32,556 bases of DNA from Synechococcus sp. ARS1019 (GCA_002690325.1 NZED01000031.1:6974-39529); one strand, 5' to 3'; positions 1-8,547 are shown, numbered from the stretch's first letter. Notes: a model not told the origin generated them from the letters alone. Program-made: numbers and translations.

Positions 1-284
1 CAAAGAGAAGACTGAGCCTCACCCGCAAAACTCAATCAATCGAGCAATGGGACCTTTCTCGCCTCTAATAGCAATATACAACGCATATTTCATGCTTTAG
101 GCCTTACTGCTCAAGGGTGATTCCTGGCGGAATCAATTGCGCATGTATCAAAATAGCGCCATATCCACGAGTATATAGATAAAAAAGGAATCAATCCAAT
201 ACAATCAACTCCGCTGAGCAATTGACAAAGGCTATTAAACCAACCCTAAATATTTAAGCTTTTATCGTATTAATTGGGAAAGCC
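1..284. other. AT-rich stretch with no convincing gene
   Basis: This stretch is visibly richer in A and T than most of the window. It lies downstream of the metallothionein gene on the minus strand. The longest thing seen is a 24-codon minus-strand frame (positions 19-93), which is too short and unsupported to call. No tRNA-like cloverleaf, terminator hairpin or repeat stood out. Confidence 0.5.
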
Positions 285-452
285 TCAATCCCCGCAGGTG
301 CAGCCACAAGAACCACTGCCATGACAGGGCTCGTTATTGACATGACCCGTGGAACATGGCTTAGAGCAGAAGAGCTGTCCATTGAGCGAAACAGCACTCG
401 ACTCTTCGACCTCACATGAACATTTAGTGCACGCACATTTGGCTTTTGTCAC
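285..452 (-). CDS. bmtA: Bacterial metallothionein (SmtA/BmtA type)
   Basis: A 55-residue, cysteine-rich protein read from a GTG start at 452; an in-frame TTG at 458 is an alternative. It has ten cysteines: C6, C8, C11, C13 near the N-terminus (the CxCxxCxC pattern), C29, C33, C43, and C49, C51, C53 at the C-terminus, plus H37 and H44. This order and spacing match the zinc-finger-like bacterial metallothionein fold of SmtA, in which Cys and His together hold a Zn4 cluster. The expected job is cytoplasmic binding and buffering of zinc (and cadmium). The aromatic residue F28 beside C29 fits the family core. The gene stands alone in an AT-rich stretch with its own promoter (477-505) and a possible Fur/Zur box (523-540). 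It is short and starts with GTG, so automatic callers easily miss it. The family call is firm; the exact start is not. Confidence 0.9.
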   Translation of the reverse strand: MTKAKCACTKCSCEVEESSAVSLNGQLFCSKPCSTGHVNNEPCHGSGSCGCTCGD

Positions 453-476
453 AACCAACTTGCAATAACACTCTTA

Positions 477-505
477 ACTCTAGTGACATTTGATTCATCA
501 GTCAA
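477..505 (-). promoter_or_regulatory. Sigma-70-type promoter of bmtA
   Basis: On the minus strand the -35 is TTGACT (positions 505-500), followed by a spacer of exactly 17 bases and the -10 TAGAGT (482-477). The predicted start of transcription is near 470, leaving a leader of about 20 bases before the GTG. The -35 lies inside a short inverted repeat, TTTGA/TCAAA at 489-506, which could be an operator for an ArsR/SmtB-type repressor. This assignment is from inspection only. Confidence 0.5.
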
Positions 506-522
506 ATCCAAGAAGTTCAATA

Positions 523-540
523 CAAGAATGGTTCTCATTT
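523..540 (-). promoter_or_regulatory. Candidate Fur/Zur box upstream of bmtA
   Basis: The minus strand reads AAATGAGAACCATTCTTG. Its core resembles the Fur/Zur consensus TGATAATCATTATCA at roughly two thirds of positions, and contains a small perfect palindrome, AGAA-CCA-TTCT. It lies about 18 bases upstream of the -35, where a regulator would activate rather than block the polymerase. Zur activation of a metallothionein gene has been reported in the marine Synechococcus WH8102. The match is imperfect, so this remains a candidate. Confidence 0.4.
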
Positions 541-767
541 CTATCTAAATGTTGCTGACAAACGCCTGCCCTCAACTACCAGGAACACCATGCCGTCATG
601 CGCAAAGCGTGTGACCAGACAGACGCAACCACCCGATCGTCAAGACGACTCGGAGGCACGTCACCGACGACGTCGACGGCCATTGGATCAAGCGTTCTGC
701 CCTTTGAGCCGATCGCAGAGCACGGAATCGGACAGGCAGGACGTTTAGGCATCTGAAGGGATATCTC

Positions 768-2354
768 GTGTTCTACGGTCGCGGCTGCCGATGGAATCCG
801 GTGATGGCCCAGCGATCCAGCCCGTCCGTGCTGAACCAGTGGTTTGCGAACCCGAGCAAGGACCTTCTCTCAGGACTGGTCGTGGCCTTCGCCATGATTC
901 CTGAGGCGATTGCTTTTTCAGGAATCGCTGGCGTCGATCCGAAAGTGGGCCTATTCGGAGCGTTCTGCCTTTCACTCACGATCGCTGTCGTGGGTGGTCG
1001 GATGGCCATGATCACGTCTGCAACAGGCTCCACGGCTCTGTTGATGACGGGCCTCGTCGCCACCGGTGAAGCTCGCGGTCCCGGGCTTGGCGTGCAGTAC
1101 CTGATGGTTGCAGGGTTGGTCACTGGCGTCCTCCAGATCCTCTGGGGTTACTTGAGACTCGCCTATCAAATGCGCTTCGTCCCCCAAGGGGTTCTCAGCG
1201 GTTTTGTGAACGCTTTGGCGCTTCTGATTTTTCAGGCACAGCTACCGCAGCTGGGGTTGGATTTTCATCACAGCGATGGAGCGTCGTTGCTGCCCCACGG
1301 AGGACAGATTCCGATTGTGTGGGGCCTCGTTGTGCTGGGTTTAGCCATCATTTACGGCCTCCCACGCCTCACTCGAGTCGTTCCATCACAACTGGTCGCG
1401 ATCGTCGTACTAACTGCCATCAGCGTGGGGCTCAGCTTTGACATCCCAACCGTTAGCAGCCTCGGCACGCTTCCAGACGGTCTTCCAACCTTCAGCATTC
1501 CGTTTGGAGCAGGCGGCGTTCCCTTCAATCTCGACACCCTCGGACTTGTCCTGCCAACAGCACTAGCCATTTCGTTGGTCGGTCTGATGGAGACCTTCCT
1601 CACCCAAGACATTCTCGACGACAAGACCGACACGACAACGAACAAAAACACGGAGGCGCGCGGTCAAGGCATTGCCAACATCGTGTCGTCGTTGTTTGGA
1701 GGCATGGCTGGCTGTGCCCTTGTTGGCCAGTCCGTGATGAATGTGGACAACGGCGGACGCACCCGTCTCTCCACCTTGTTCTCCGGTGTCAGTCTGCTGG
1801 CCATGATCCTGCTGGCAGGTCCCTGGCTCAAGCAGATCCCAATGGCTGCACTCGTGGCAGTGATGATCAGCATCGCCGTCAGCACCGCCGACATCAACGG
1901 TCTGCGCAACCTTCGGCAGATTCCCAAGAGCGATACCTCGGTGATGTTGATGACCTTTGCCGTCACCATGCTCACCACACCTCACAACCTTGCACTTGGG
2001 GTTCTTGCTGGTGTTGCCCTTGCTGGAATTCTGTTTAGCCGCAAAGTGGCCAAGGTGATCCAGGTAGACACCATTGATCTCAGCGACGAGGAACGCTGTT
2101 ATCGCGTCACCGGCCAGCTCTTCTTCGTCAGCAAGGTGTATTTCCTCCAAGGCTTCGATCTCCACGATCACCCCGCCAAAATCACCATTGATCTGTCATC
2201 CGCCCATATCTGGGATCAAAGCGGTGTAGCGGCGCTGGACCAAATCATCCGCAAATTCCGCAATGGTGGATCTGTCGTTGAGGTTGTGGGCCTAAATGAG
2301 GAGAGCTTGAATCTGTTTGAACGCATCGGCGGCCAAGAGTCAGCACATGCCTAA
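768..2354 (+). CDS. SulP-family anion transporter with STAS domain
   Basis: A 528-residue inner-membrane permease. A long hydrophobic part (about residues 30-410) has the glycine- and proline-rich helices of the SulP/SLC26 family, including a helix with [12 protein letters not shown] and the conserved stretch [21 protein letters not shown]. The last hundred or so residues form a cytoplasmic STAS domain ([20 protein letters not shown]). SulP proteins move sulfate, bicarbonate or other anions, often with sodium or protons. The sequence is not close to the BicA bicarbonate carrier as I remember it, so the substrate is open. The GTG start at 768 is preferred because AAGGG lies about seven bases upstream; an ATG at 804 is the alternative. 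The gene stands alone and ends in a stem-loop shared with the convergent gene. Confidence 0.85.
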   Translation: MFYGRGCRWNPVMAQRSSPSVLNQWFANPSKDLLSGLVVAFAMIPEAIAFSGIAGVDPKVGLFGAFCLSLTIAVVGGRMAMITSATGSTALLMTGLVATGEARGPGLGVQYLMVAGLVTGVLQILWGYLRLAYQMRFVPQGVLSGFVNALALLIFQAQLPQLGLDFHHSDGASLLPHGGQIPIVWGLVVLGLAIIYGLPRLTRVVPSQLVAIVVLTAISVGLSFDIPTVSSLGTLPDGLPTFSIPFGAGGVPFNLDTLGLVLPTALAISLVGLMETFLTQDILDDKTDTTTNKNTEARGQGIANIVSSLFGGMAGCALVGQSVMNVDNGGRTRLSTLFSGVSLLAMILLAGPWLKQIPMAALVAVMISIAVSTADINGLRNLRQIPKSDTSVMLMTFAVTMLTTPHNLALGVLAGVALAGILFSRKVAKVIQVDTIDLSDEERCYRVTGQLFFVSKVYFLQGFDLHDHPAKITIDLSSAHIWDQSGVAALDQIIRKFRNGGSVVEVVGLNEESLNLFERIGGQESAHA

Positions 2355-2383
2355 AGCTCAGGATCAGATCGACTGATCCAGCT
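2355..2383. terminator. Stem-loop between convergent genes
   Basis: Two arms, AGCT-CA-GGATCAG and CTGATCC-AGCT, surround a five-base loop, giving an 11-bp stem with a two-base bulge. It sits where the SulP gene and the minus-strand gene at 2364-2693 converge and covers the latter's stop codon. There is no T-run, so it may protect 3' ends rather than act as an intrinsic terminator. Confidence 0.45.
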
Positions 2384-2693
2384 GATGCATCAGAGCCAAG
2401 CAAGATGTCATATCCGTTTTCATATTGGACAATCGAATTTTGACTTGTTGATCAGCTGGATTGAGCTGCACATATTGAGACGTGACGTCGTTACCGATAC
2501 TCATCAACAAACAAAGTGTTTCCAAATCTCCGCTGTTTGAGGCTCTATCCTTCGCACCATCCACGAGAACTTTTAAGAGCGACATTTTGTTGTTGTAAGC
2601 CTGCCGATCGCCATGATCCCAAGCATGGCAAGGAGTTGCTGCTGAGAGCAGAGAAACCAAAACAGATGCCACCAACGGCACGGCGGCCCGCAT
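2364..2693 (-). CDS. Small secreted protein of unknown function
   Basis: A 109-residue protein with a clear Sec signal peptide: MRAA, a hydrophobic core and a likely cut after CHA (about residue 24). The mature part is mostly helical, with two cysteines (C61 and C78) that could form a disulfide in the periplasm. I do not recognise the family. It lies convergent to the SulP gene and divergent from the amino-acid transporter operon, whose first gene begins within about 90 bases. The signal peptide supports a real gene. Confidence 0.65.
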   Translation of the reverse strand: MRAAVPLVASVLVSLLSAATPCHAWDHGDRQAYNNKMSLLKVLVDGAKDRASNSGDLETLCLLMSIGNDVTSQYVQLNPADQQVKIRLSNMKTDMTSCLALMHQLDQSI

Positions 2694-2781
2694 TAGGGAA
2701 AGTCAGTTACCAAAAAGTTAGGTGCATTTGCCCGACATGAAAGGAGATCTGGGACAATCCATCCGATCCGTACCATCGCCA

Positions 2782-3843
2782 ATGATCCGATTCAGTCGAT
2801 TCCTTCTGATCGGAGCGTTGGCGGGCCTGAGTGGTCTGCTCAGTAGTTGTGCATCGCTCAGTGATGCCGAAACCTCTCGCCTCGATCTTGTCCGCCAACG
2901 AGGTGAATTGCTCTGCGGCGTCAGCGGCAAAATTCCGGGATTCAGTTTTCTCAGCCCAGAAGGCCGCTACACGGGTTTGGATATTGATATTTGCCGGGCG
3001 ATGGCAGCGGCTTTCGTCGGTGATTCAGAAAGCGTTCAATACCGCCCACTGACAGCACCGGAACGCTTCACAGCACTGCGTTCCGGTGAAATCGACCTCT
3101 TGTCGCGAAACACCACACACACCCTCAGTCGAGATGCCAGCGGTGGCAATGGCCTCAGTGTTGGCCCAGTGGTCTTCCACGACGGGCAGGGACTCCTCGT
3201 ACCAACCGCCAGTGGTGTGCGTTCGATGGATGACCTGCGCGGCAAGCCAATCTGCGTGGGGTCCGGGACCACCACCGAGCAGAACCTCAATGATGCTTTT
3301 TCTGCCCAGGGGCTGCCCTATACACCGATCAAATACCAAGACCTCAATCAAGTCGTGGGGGGGTATCTGCAAGGGCGCTGTGCCGCGATGACATCAGACC
3401 GTTCACAACTGGCAGCAGCACGATCTGGATTCGCCGCCCCTAACGCCCATCAAATCCTTGGCGAACGACTCAGTAAGGAACCCTTGGCTCCCGCCGTTGT
3501 CGGCGGAGATCAACGCATGTCTGATGCCATGACTTGGGCTGTGTATGCCCTCATCGAGGCCGAAGAACGGGGCATCACACAGAACAACGTGGACGCCATG
3601 GTGAGCAAAGCCGAAGCAGACCCAAGTCAAACCGCACTTCGGCGCTTTCTTGGCATCGACGGCGGACTCGGTAGCAAGCTTGGACTTGCTGATGATTTCG
3701 TGGTGCAAATTATTCGTGCCACCGGAAACTACGGCGAGATCTACGACCGGCATCTCGGGCCAAAGAGTGCCGTTGATATCCCTCGGGGCGCCAATCGCCT
3801 CGCGGAGGACGGTGGGCTCATGATCGCGCCTCCATTCACCTGA
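2782..3843 (+). CDS. aapJ: Amino-acid ABC transporter, substrate-binding lipoprotein (AapJ-like)
   Basis: A periplasmic binding protein of the general L-amino-acid type (AapJ/BztA; NatF in filamentous cyanobacteria). From the ATG at 2782 it has 353 residues. A lipobox (GLLSSC) puts the lipidated cysteine at residue 23, tethering it to the membrane. The mature part begins with the family pattern LxxVRxRGELLCGVSGxxPGFS, followed by YTGLDIDICRAMAAA. The C-terminus has the usual GNYGEIYDRHLG stretch. The frame is open upstream to 2722; the shorter start gives a proper signal peptide, though no strong ribosome-binding site is seen. Its stop overlaps the next start by one base, so it opens a four-gene operon. 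Amino-acid uptake is the family role; the exact substrates are not visible. Confidence 0.88.
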   Translation: MIRFSRFLLIGALAGLSGLLSSCASLSDAETSRLDLVRQRGELLCGVSGKIPGFSFLSPEGRYTGLDIDICRAMAAAFVGDSESVQYRPLTAPERFTALRSGEIDLLSRNTTHTLSRDASGGNGLSVGPVVFHDGQGLLVPTASGVRSMDDLRGKPICVGSGTTTEQNLNDAFSAQGLPYTPIKYQDLNQVVGGYLQGRCAAMTSDRSQLAAARSGFAAPNAHQILGERLSKEPLAPAVVGGDQRMSDAMTWAVYALIEAEERGITQNNVDAMVSKAEADPSQTALRRFLGIDGGLGSKLGLADDFVVQIIRATGNYGEIYDRHLGPKSAVDIPRGANRLAEDGGLMIAPPFT

Positions 3844-4733
3844 TGGGTCGGAAAACTGTTCTGATTCAGCTCGCACTTGCCGCCTTGCTGCTGGCAGTGC
3901 TGGCATTGCTGGTCAACAACCTCACCGTGAACCTGATCCGCACAGGCCTCGGGCTTGGATTCAGCTGGCTTAGCCGGCCAGCTGGCTTCGCACTGGCTGA
4001 AACCGCGCTGCCATACTCCCCTTCCGACAGCTACTTGTGGGCCCTTCTGATCGGCTGGATGAACAGCCTCAAGGTCATTCTGGCGGGACTTGTGTTGGCA
4101 ACTCTGCTCGGCATCACAGCAGGGGCTGCACGCATTAGTTCCAACCATCTGCTGCGCACTCTGGCCAGCGGCTATGTCGCCGTCATCCGCCAAGTTCCAC
4201 TGCTCCTGCAGTTGTTGTTCTGGTATTTCGTCGCGTTTCTTGGCCTCCCTGAAACTCCAATCGGTGGACTCATCCAACTGTCGAATCAAGGCATCAATAT
4301 CTTGGGGCTCCCCTTAAGTGTTGAATTCTGCGCTGTCCTCACCGGACTTACCGTATTTACGGGGGCATCCATCGCCGAGATTGTTCGGGGCGGCATCAAC
4401 GCCGTACCAAGAGGTCAATGGGAGGCCTACAGAAGCCTTGGGCTTGGAGAAGGTCTTGGCCTGCGCCGAATCGTCCTGCCTCAGGCGTTGCCAGCGATCT
4501 TGCCAGCGCTCACGAGTCAATACCTCAACCTTGCCAAAAACAGCACCCTGGCCATTGCTGTTGGCTATGCAGATCTCTATGCCGTCAGCGATACCACCAT
4601 CACCCAAACCGGTCGGGCCATCGAAGGGTTTCTCCTTCTATTGGTGAGTTTCCTATTGCTGAACCTATTGATCAGCGGAGGGATGACGGCCTTCAACGGT
4701 TGGGTCCTCGGTCGACTGCGGAGGAGTCGTTGA
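3843..4733 (+). CDS. aapQ: Amino-acid ABC transporter permease 1 (AapQ-like)
   Basis: A 296-residue inner-membrane permease of the HisMQ/BPD_transp_1 family, with a first helix at residues 5-25 and a helical permease core from about residue 68. The EAA loop that docks on the ATPase is at about residues 194-212 (EAYRSLGLGEGLGLRRIVLP). NSTLAIAVGYADL near the C-terminus is typical of the polar amino-acid group. It is shorter than the roughly 400-residue AapQ of rhizobia. ATG overlaps the stop of the binding-protein gene (TGATG), and its own stop overlaps the next start in the same way, implying translational coupling. With the next gene it should form the heterodimeric channel. Confidence 0.88.
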   Translation: MGRKTVLIQLALAALLLAVLALLVNNLTVNLIRTGLGLGFSWLSRPAGFALAETALPYSPSDSYLWALLIGWMNSLKVILAGLVLATLLGITAGAARISSNHLLRTLASGYVAVIRQVPLLLQLLFWYFVAFLGLPETPIGGLIQLSNQGINILGLPLSVEFCAVLTGLTVFTGASIAEIVRGGINAVPRGQWEAYRSLGLGEGLGLRRIVLPQALPAILPALTSQYLNLAKNSTLAIAVGYADLYAVSDTTITQTGRAIEGFLLLLVSFLLLNLLISGGMTAFNGWVLGRLRRSR

Positions 4734-5707
4734 TGAACAAGGCACTGGACCGTCTCATCACACTCACCTTGATCGCTCTCTTGGGTTGGGGAGGCTGGTC
4801 AGTGCTGCACTGGCTTCTTGTCGGAGCCGACTGGGCGGTGGTGCGCAGCAATCTTCCGCTCTATGCCGTTGGCAGCTACCCAGAGGAGCAACGCTGGCGA
4901 CCCCTGCTTTGGATTGCCGGTCTGATCGTATTGATCACTCTCACCTTGGCTGGCCCCCGAACAGGTCTGTGGCGCAAAGCTCTACCGATCACGTGGATTG
5001 CCATGGCCCCCGTCGGCCTGTGGCTGCTTGCTGGCGGCATTGGCCTCCTCCCAGTGGGAACGCGCGACTGGGGAGGCCTCACACTCACGCTGCTCTTGAC
5101 CGCCGGAAGCGGGCTACTCGCACTTCCGATGGGCGTGCTTCTAGCACTGGGGCGACGCAGTTCTCTACCGGTCCTGCGTTGGACCAGCGTGGGATACATC
5201 GAACTGATGCGAGCAGTCCCGCTCATTGCCGTTCTGTTCTTCGGTCAACTCCTGATTCCGCTGTTCCTGCCGCCAGGATTGGAAATCAACCGGGTGCTGC
5301 GAGCTGTGGTCGCGTTTGCCCTGTTCGCGGCGGCTTACATCGCCGAAGACGTCCGCGGCGGCCTGCAATCCATCCCGCCGACCCAACAGGAAGCCGCTCA
5401 AGTGTTGGGGCTCTCCCCCCGGCAGACCCTGCAATTGGTGGTGTTGCCTCAAGCCCTTCGCATTGCCCTGCCATCACTGACCAATCAAGCGGTAGGGCTG
5501 CTGCAAAACACCAGTCTCATGGCCATTCTTGGACTGGTTGAACTCCTCGGAATCAGCCGAAGCTTGCTTGCGAATCCGGCCTTTATCGGACGTTATCTAG
5601 AGGTCTACCTCTGGTTAGCTGCGGTTTACTGGCTGGCGTGCACGGCGATGGCTTTGCTGGCCCGTCACCTCGAGATCCAGCTCGACCCTGTTCGTTCCAA
5701 CCGATGA
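4733..5707 (+). CDS. aapM: Amino-acid ABC transporter permease 2 (AapM-like)
   Basis: The partner permease has 324 residues, with several N-terminal helices before the permease core (from about residue 115). The EAA loop is at about residues 220-238 (EAAQVLGLSPRQTLQLVVLP), and QNTSLMAILGLVELLG is the expected C-terminal signature. The ATG at 4733 overlaps the upstream stop (TGATG). The same frame is open back to 4418 inside the previous gene, but that extension is a shadow. The stop overlaps the ATPase start by four bases (ATGA), so all four genes are probably one transcript. AapM/BztC is the best family match; NatH is the name used in Anabaena. Confidence 0.88.
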   Translation: MNKALDRLITLTLIALLGWGGWSVLHWLLVGADWAVVRSNLPLYAVGSYPEEQRWRPLLWIAGLIVLITLTLAGPRTGLWRKALPITWIAMAPVGLWLLAGGIGLLPVGTRDWGGLTLTLLLTAGSGLLALPMGVLLALGRRSSLPVLRWTSVGYIELMRAVPLIAVLFFGQLLIPLFLPPGLEINRVLRAVVAFALFAAAYIAEDVRGGLQSIPPTQQEAAQVLGLSPRQTLQLVVLPQALRIALPSLTNQAVGLLQNTSLMAILGLVELLGISRSLLANPAFIGRYLEVYLWLAAVYWLACTAMALLARHLEIQLDPVRSNR

Positions 5708-6447
5708 CCGTTGCGATTCGCGCCACCGATCTGGTGAAGAGTTACACCCCAGGGCTTCGCGCCCTCGACGGGGTGACGTTGGAGGTCACCAGCGGTGAGG
5801 TGCTGGTCGTCATGGGACCATCAGGCTCTGGGAAAAGCACCCTGATTCGGACGTTCAACGGTCTTGAAACCTTGGATGGTGGGCAACTCGATGTCCTCGG
5901 CGTGCGACTGGATGCCACCCATGAAGAACGCCAGGTGCGGGCCATTCGCCGTCGGGTGGGAATGGTGTTTCAGCAATTCAATCTTTTCCCTCACCTGTCG
6001 ATCATCGACAACATCACCCTGGCCCCCATCAAGGTGCAACAGCGCCCCAAGGACGAAGCCGAGCAGCAGGCCATCGACCTATTGGACCAGATGGGCATTC
6101 GAGAGCAGGCCCATAAGTTTCCGGCGCAGCTGAGCGGTGGCCAACAACAGCGCGTCGCCATCGCCCGCGCCTTAGCCCTCGAGCCAGAAGTCATGCTGTT
6201 CGATGAACCCACCAGTGCCTTGGACCCCGAACGGGTCAAGGAGGTTTTGGACGCGATGCGACAGCTCGCCAAAGGGGGAATGACGATGGTGGTGGTCACC
6301 CACGAACTTGGGTTCGCCAGAGAGGTCGCAGACCGCGTGATGTTCATGGACCATGGCCGGGTGATTGAAACGTCCGACCCCAAATCCTTCTTCAACAATG
6401 CACAAGAGGAACGCAGTCGCCAGTTCCTTAACCAGATGCAAAATTAA
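5704..6447 (+). CDS. aapP: Amino-acid ABC transporter ATP-binding protein (AapP/GlnQ-like)
   Basis: A 247-residue ATPase of the polar amino-acid group. Walker A is GPSGSGKST (residues 38-46), the Q-loop is in MVFQQFNLFPH, the signature is LSGGQQQ (143-149), Walker B is VMLFDEP (163-169), and the switch histidine is in VVTHELGFA. It powers the permease pair encoded just upstream. The ATG at 5704 overlaps the preceding stop by four bases; an upstream open stretch from 5638 is rejected for that reason. The length is normal for the family. After the stop the sequence becomes AT-rich, with no clear terminator hairpin. Confidence 0.93.
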   Translation: MTVAIRATDLVKSYTPGLRALDGVTLEVTSGEVLVVMGPSGSGKSTLIRTFNGLETLDGGQLDVLGVRLDATHEERQVRAIRRRVGMVFQQFNLFPHLSIIDNITLAPIKVQQRPKDEAEQQAIDLLDQMGIREQAHKFPAQLSGGQQQRVAIARALALEPEVMLFDEPTSALDPERVKEVLDAMRQLAKGGMTMVVVTHELGFAREVADRVMFMDHGRVIETSDPKSFFNNAQEERSRQFLNQMQN

Positions 6448-6468
6448 GAATAAATTAACCCAATAATA

Positions 6469-6639
6469 TCAATTTTTTTCGTCTAATTTGACAATACTGT
6501 ATTCCACACGCTCATCATCAGAGCAACAAAAGTCTCGGTAATAGCGCTCTAACTCTTCATAAGCATCGTCGTAACTTGCGAAAATCTGCTTTGTATATGC
6601 ATCCATCTCACCATCATCACGCCGAATGGCGAAGCCCAT
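6469..6639 (-). CDS. Small acidic protein, unknown function
   Basis: A 56-residue frame from ATG 6639 to TGA. The product is rich in Asp, Glu and Tyr (for example YDDAYEELERYYRDFCCSDDE), begins MGFAIRRDDGEMDAY and looks soluble and partly helical, with a Cys-Cys pair at residues 38-39. I do not recognise the family, but the biased, non-random composition and the tight spacing (21 bases) after the small gene at 6661-6846 suggest a real gene. No ribosome-binding site is obvious, so translation may be coupled to that gene. The DNA here is more AT-rich than the neighbours. Confidence 0.55.
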   Translation of the reverse strand: MGFAIRRDDGEMDAYTKQIFASYDDAYEELERYYRDFCCSDDERVEYSIVKLDEKN

Positions 6640-6660
6640 AACAGAACCGTTCAGCAGATC

Positions 6661-6846
6661 TCAAAGATCAAAGGCTGGAATGCGCTCAAGTGCACGCTCA
6701 ACAGCAACCAATTCACGTTCTGTGTCGAGCCAGCTTTCATTGCCAAGAGGCAGCGTCTCAATTTGAACCGAGAGAAGAACCTGCAGCCGCTCCAAGCGCT
6801 CGAGCAGACCATGACGACGCATTAACAGGCGCAACGAGCGTTTCAT
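6661..6846 (-). CDS. Small basic helical protein, unknown function
   Basis: A 61-residue protein with a basic N-terminal half (MKRSLRLLMRRHGLLERLERL) and an acidic C-terminal half (DTERELVAVERALERIPAFDL), predicted to be mainly helical. A good ribosome-binding sequence (GAGAGGTGAG) stands a few bases before ATG 6846. It precedes the 56-residue gene at 6469-6639 on the same strand, and the two are probably transcribed together. It is divergent from the AEC permease gene, whose start is less than 100 bases away. The family is not recognised. Confidence 0.6.
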   Translation of the reverse strand: MKRSLRLLMRRHGLLERLERLQVLLSVQIETLPLGNESWLDTERELVAVERALERIPAFDL

Positions 6847-6929
6847 CCCAGCTCACCTCTCAGTGAATGGACGGTGAGCAGTTTGGCACAGAGGAGGGTC
6901 GCCTTGGGCCTGTTGAATAAAGAGCCTCC

Positions 6930-7853
6930 GTGAAACACCGCGTGCTGCGGTTGCTACTGGAACTGTTGCCCTCACTGGTCGTGGGCTTCTGGATCGGACG
7001 TCGACAACCTTTAATTGGCCAACGCATCGCAGCTCCCTTGGTGCGTTTTGGCGTGCCGATCAGCGTCATGGGTCTGCTTCTGAAGGGGGGCCTCAGCCTG
7101 CAGATGCTGGAGGCAGCTGGTCTGGCCGTCGCAGCCATCGGACTGATGCAAACGCTGATTTGGTCAGCACCACTGCTGCAAAAGCCACTCCACCACAGAA
7201 GCAACAAGCTGGGGTGCTGCGTTGGCAACACCGCCTATGTGGGCATCCCCGTTGCCCTGGCCCTCCTGCCAGCCGAAGCCCTCCCGATCAGCATCGGGTA
7301 CGACCTTGGCGCCACCCTGCTCACCTGGAGCATCGGCCCCTTGCTGCTTGCCCAACCTGGCGAGCACAACAACCGCCCCCTGCATGATCTGGTCAACAGC
7401 CTTAGCTCCAGCCCTGCGATGAAGGGACTGTTGGGGGCCTTGGTTGTGGTGGCCACGCCTTGGGCTAGCGAGGTTGCCTCGATGCTCTGGCTGCCCTCGC
7501 GGATCGTGATTGTGTTGGCCCTCACAGTCGTCGGCATGCGCCTGGGCAGTGTGTGGTCCGAGGGATCTGATCAACAGCCTCCAACCTCCACGGGAATCAC
7601 CACCGCCACCTTGATCAAGTTGGTCGGATTTCCAATGGTGATGTTCGTGTTGACCTCAGCGCTCAATCTCAAACCGGTGATGGTGCAAGCCCTAACACTG
7701 CAGGCAGCCGCTCCGACAGCAATCTCCATCCTGTTGATTGCAGAAGCTGTCCGCCACGACCAAAGCGTGGCGGCAAGTCTGGTCTTGAGAACCACCATTC
7801 TGGCGGCCGTGAGCACACCAATCTGGGGCTGGATCTTGACCAATCTTGTGTAA
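6930..7853 (+). CDS. AEC-family (auxin efflux carrier type) permease
   Basis: A 307-residue, very hydrophobic membrane protein with roughly ten helices in two halves. The first helix contains LLLELLPSLVVGFWIGR; the middle holds GNTAYVGIPVALALLP, the conserved Asn/Gly-Pro region of AEC/BASS-like transporters. These carriers export or import small organic anions; the substrate cannot be told from sequence. The GTG at 6930 is chosen because AAAGAG lies just before it. It converges tail to tail with the AlkB-like gene, with stop codons side by side. Confidence 0.75.
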   Translation: MKHRVLRLLLELLPSLVVGFWIGRRQPLIGQRIAAPLVRFGVPISVMGLLLKGGLSLQMLEAAGLAVAAIGLMQTLIWSAPLLQKPLHHRSNKLGCCVGNTAYVGIPVALALLPAEALPISIGYDLGATLLTWSIGPLLLAQPGEHNNRPLHDLVNSLSSSPAMKGLLGALVVVATPWASEVASMLWLPSRIVIVLALTVVGMRLGSVWSEGSDQQPPTSTGITTATLIKLVGFPMVMFVLTSALNLKPVMVQALTLQAAAPTAISILLIAEAVRHDQSVAASLVLRTTILAAVSTPIWGWILTNLV

Positions 7854-8468
7854 TCAAGCCGATTGAAAACAGCGAAACGTCAAATTGATCCGCGTGCTTA
7901 AGACCCGTCTTCGCGTCGGCAGGGAGTGCATCCAACGCTGCTGACACCCGGGGTGCATGACAAGAAGATCACCATCCGACAGCTGAAGCGACACCTTCCT
8001 CTTCAAGGCAGCGCGTTCTCTCAACACAAAATCACGACTGCCACCCAATGACAACGAGGCAATTGGGCACTGCTGATCGATCTCCGGTTCATCGTCGGCG
8101 TGCCATCCCATTCGGTCGTCGCCGTTGCGATAAAGATTCAACAGGCAGCCATTGAAACGAACATCACAGGCTTCATTCACACGATCCAATAAGGGACGAA
8201 ACCACAGCGGCCACCCCTCGCCGTTGTGCACGGTCCCGCTGTAGCGATATCGCAAGCCCTCTTCAGCGAGGAATGTGGTAAGGCGAGGAACAGGGTGACG
8301 ACGTCCATACACCTGGACGGTGGGCTGCTGCCAATCGACCTGCTCTTGCAAGTGTCGACGCCACTGGTGCGCAAGCTCGGCACCCAGCCAGCCTGAATGC
8401 AGTGTCCAAAGTGCAGACGAGACCTCATCCGACAACATCGGGCGACAGCAGTGGTCAACGTCACCCAC
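7854..8468 (-). CDS. alkB: AlkB-like 2OG-Fe(II) dioxygenase (alkylated nucleic acid repair)
   Basis: A 204-residue enzyme with the AlkB core. The iron ligands are H123 and D125 (GWHADDEP) and H181 (WMHSLPT). R193 in the closing STRINLTFR pattern would bind 2-oxoglutarate, and R199 is the second family arginine. NLYRNGDDRMGWHADDE closely follows the ALKBH2/3-type proteins. The expected reaction is oxidative removal of methyl groups from 1-methyladenine or 3-methylcytosine. ATG 8468 is taken as start; a second Met at residue 11 is an option. It is divergent from the small zinc-ribbon-like gene at 8548. Confidence 0.88.
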   Translation of the reverse strand: MGDVDHCCRPMLSDEVSSALWTLHSGWLGAELAHQWRRHLQEQVDWQQPTVQVYGRRHPVPRLTTFLAEEGLRYRYSGTVHNGEGWPLWFRPLLDRVNEACDVRFNGCLLNLYRNGDDRMGWHADDEPEIDQQCPIASLSLGGSRDFVLRERAALKRKVSLQLSDGDLLVMHPGCQQRWMHSLPTRRRVLSTRINLTFRCFQSA

Positions 8469-8547
8469 TCTGCTGACTTAAGCGTCAAACCATGACGACG
8501 GATAACGCTTGAAGCCAGAACGACGGGTCTTCCCATACATTTCTGCC

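Larger units (their letters stand above)
453..767. other. Intergenic region between bmtA and the SulP gene
   Basis: This is a divergent gene-free region. The part next to bmtA is AT-rich and holds its promoter and a Fur/Zur-like box, listed separately. The part next to the SulP gene, from about 560, changes to GC-rich sequence. A 52-codon plus-strand frame at 590-748 is arginine-rich with no family look and is rejected. An AAGGG ribosome-binding sequence lies just before the GTG at 768. No RNA gene was seen. Confidence 0.5.

Noticed and set aside
19-93. 24-codon minus-strand frame beginning MKYALYIAIRGEKG
   Set aside because: Very short and near the window edge; could be a remnant, but nothing supports it.
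590-748. 52-codon plus-strand frame before the SulP gene
   Set aside because: Arginine-rich with no family look, no ribosome-binding site; probably a chance frame in GC-rich DNA.
1563-2171. 202-codon frame antisense to the SulP gene
   Set aside because: Shadow of a well-supported gene: His- and Gln-rich with no domain.
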